From Acholeplasmataceae bacterium (GTDB lineage: Bacteria; Bacillota_I; Bacilli_A; Acholeplasmatales; Acholeplasmataceae): a DNA stretch of 6,900 bases. Location: the NCBI GenBank assembly GCA_003518475.1, contig DOYO01000107.1:513-7412 (forward strand), read 5' to 3'. Position 1 is the stretch's first letter. Every line of letters begins with the position of its first letter. Under the pieces are notes generated by a model, which saw only the letters and a program-made list of their open reading frames with translations, had not been told where the DNA came from and made no database searches. Positions 6,885 to 6,900 of the stretch are shown piece after piece. A program made the position numbers and the translations under genes.

Positions 6885-6900
6885 ATGAATGAACACATCA
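6885..6900 (+). CDS. Possible start of an unidentified gene (cut by right window edge)
   Basis: The ATG at 6885 opens MNEHI and then leaves the window. GGTGAT (6874-6879), five bases upstream, is complementary to the 5' side of the anti-Shine-Dalgarno region (AUCACC). The earlier ATG at 6872 and GTG at 6875 share a frame that stops at 6890-6892. Five codons cannot identify a product, and the gene call rests on the TATAAT and this weak ribosome site only. Confidence 0.35.

Noticed and set aside
6545..6898. Minus-strand open frame of 117 codons opposite the end of ackA
   Set aside because: It lies antisense to conserved ackA codons and across the terminator, has no recognisable motif, and would be read from a start at the extreme window edge.

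Overview
The window looks like an ordinary chromosomal segment of a low-to-moderate GC Bacillota-type bacterium. By eye it is roughly 40% GC. It has strong AGGAGG-like ribosome binding sites, closely packed genes, AGA as a common arginine codon, and TGA used as a stop (trmL), so it uses the standard code rather than the mycoplasma code. An Erysipelotrichia-like or related lineage would fit, but that placement is inference.

Left part, minus strand (1-1386): peroxide-stress protein YaaA is followed after one base by the N-terminal third of a cardiolipin synthase that runs off the left edge. Both are read leftward from a good promoter at 1415-1444.

Middle part, plus strand (1478-5525): a tight four-gene cluster holds nicotinate phosphoribosyltransferase (pncB, TTG start), a MATE-family multidrug/cation exporter, the tRNA wobble 2'-O-methyltransferase TrmL and a PAQR/hemolysin III membrane protein (TrhA). 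The junctions are a 12-base gap, a 1-base overlap and a 4-base overlap, which points to one operon with translational coupling. Its likely extended -10 promoter overlaps the -35 of the divergent yaaA promoter in a 91-base intergenic region.

Right part (5526-6900): acetate kinase (ackA) has its own near-consensus promoter and ends at a clear UUCG-tetraloop terminator. A possible promoter and the first five codons of another plus-strand gene follow at the right edge.

The genes cover NAD salvage, efflux, tRNA modification, membrane homeostasis, acetate/ATP metabolism, phospholipid synthesis and oxidative stress. Apart from co-transcription they do not form an evident dedicated pathway. I found no RNA gene, mobile element, CRISPR array or defence module, and nothing that amounts to a previously undescribed system. 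The points worth a second look are small: overlapping divergent promoters, two internal hairpins in coding sequence, the TTG start and the operon composition.
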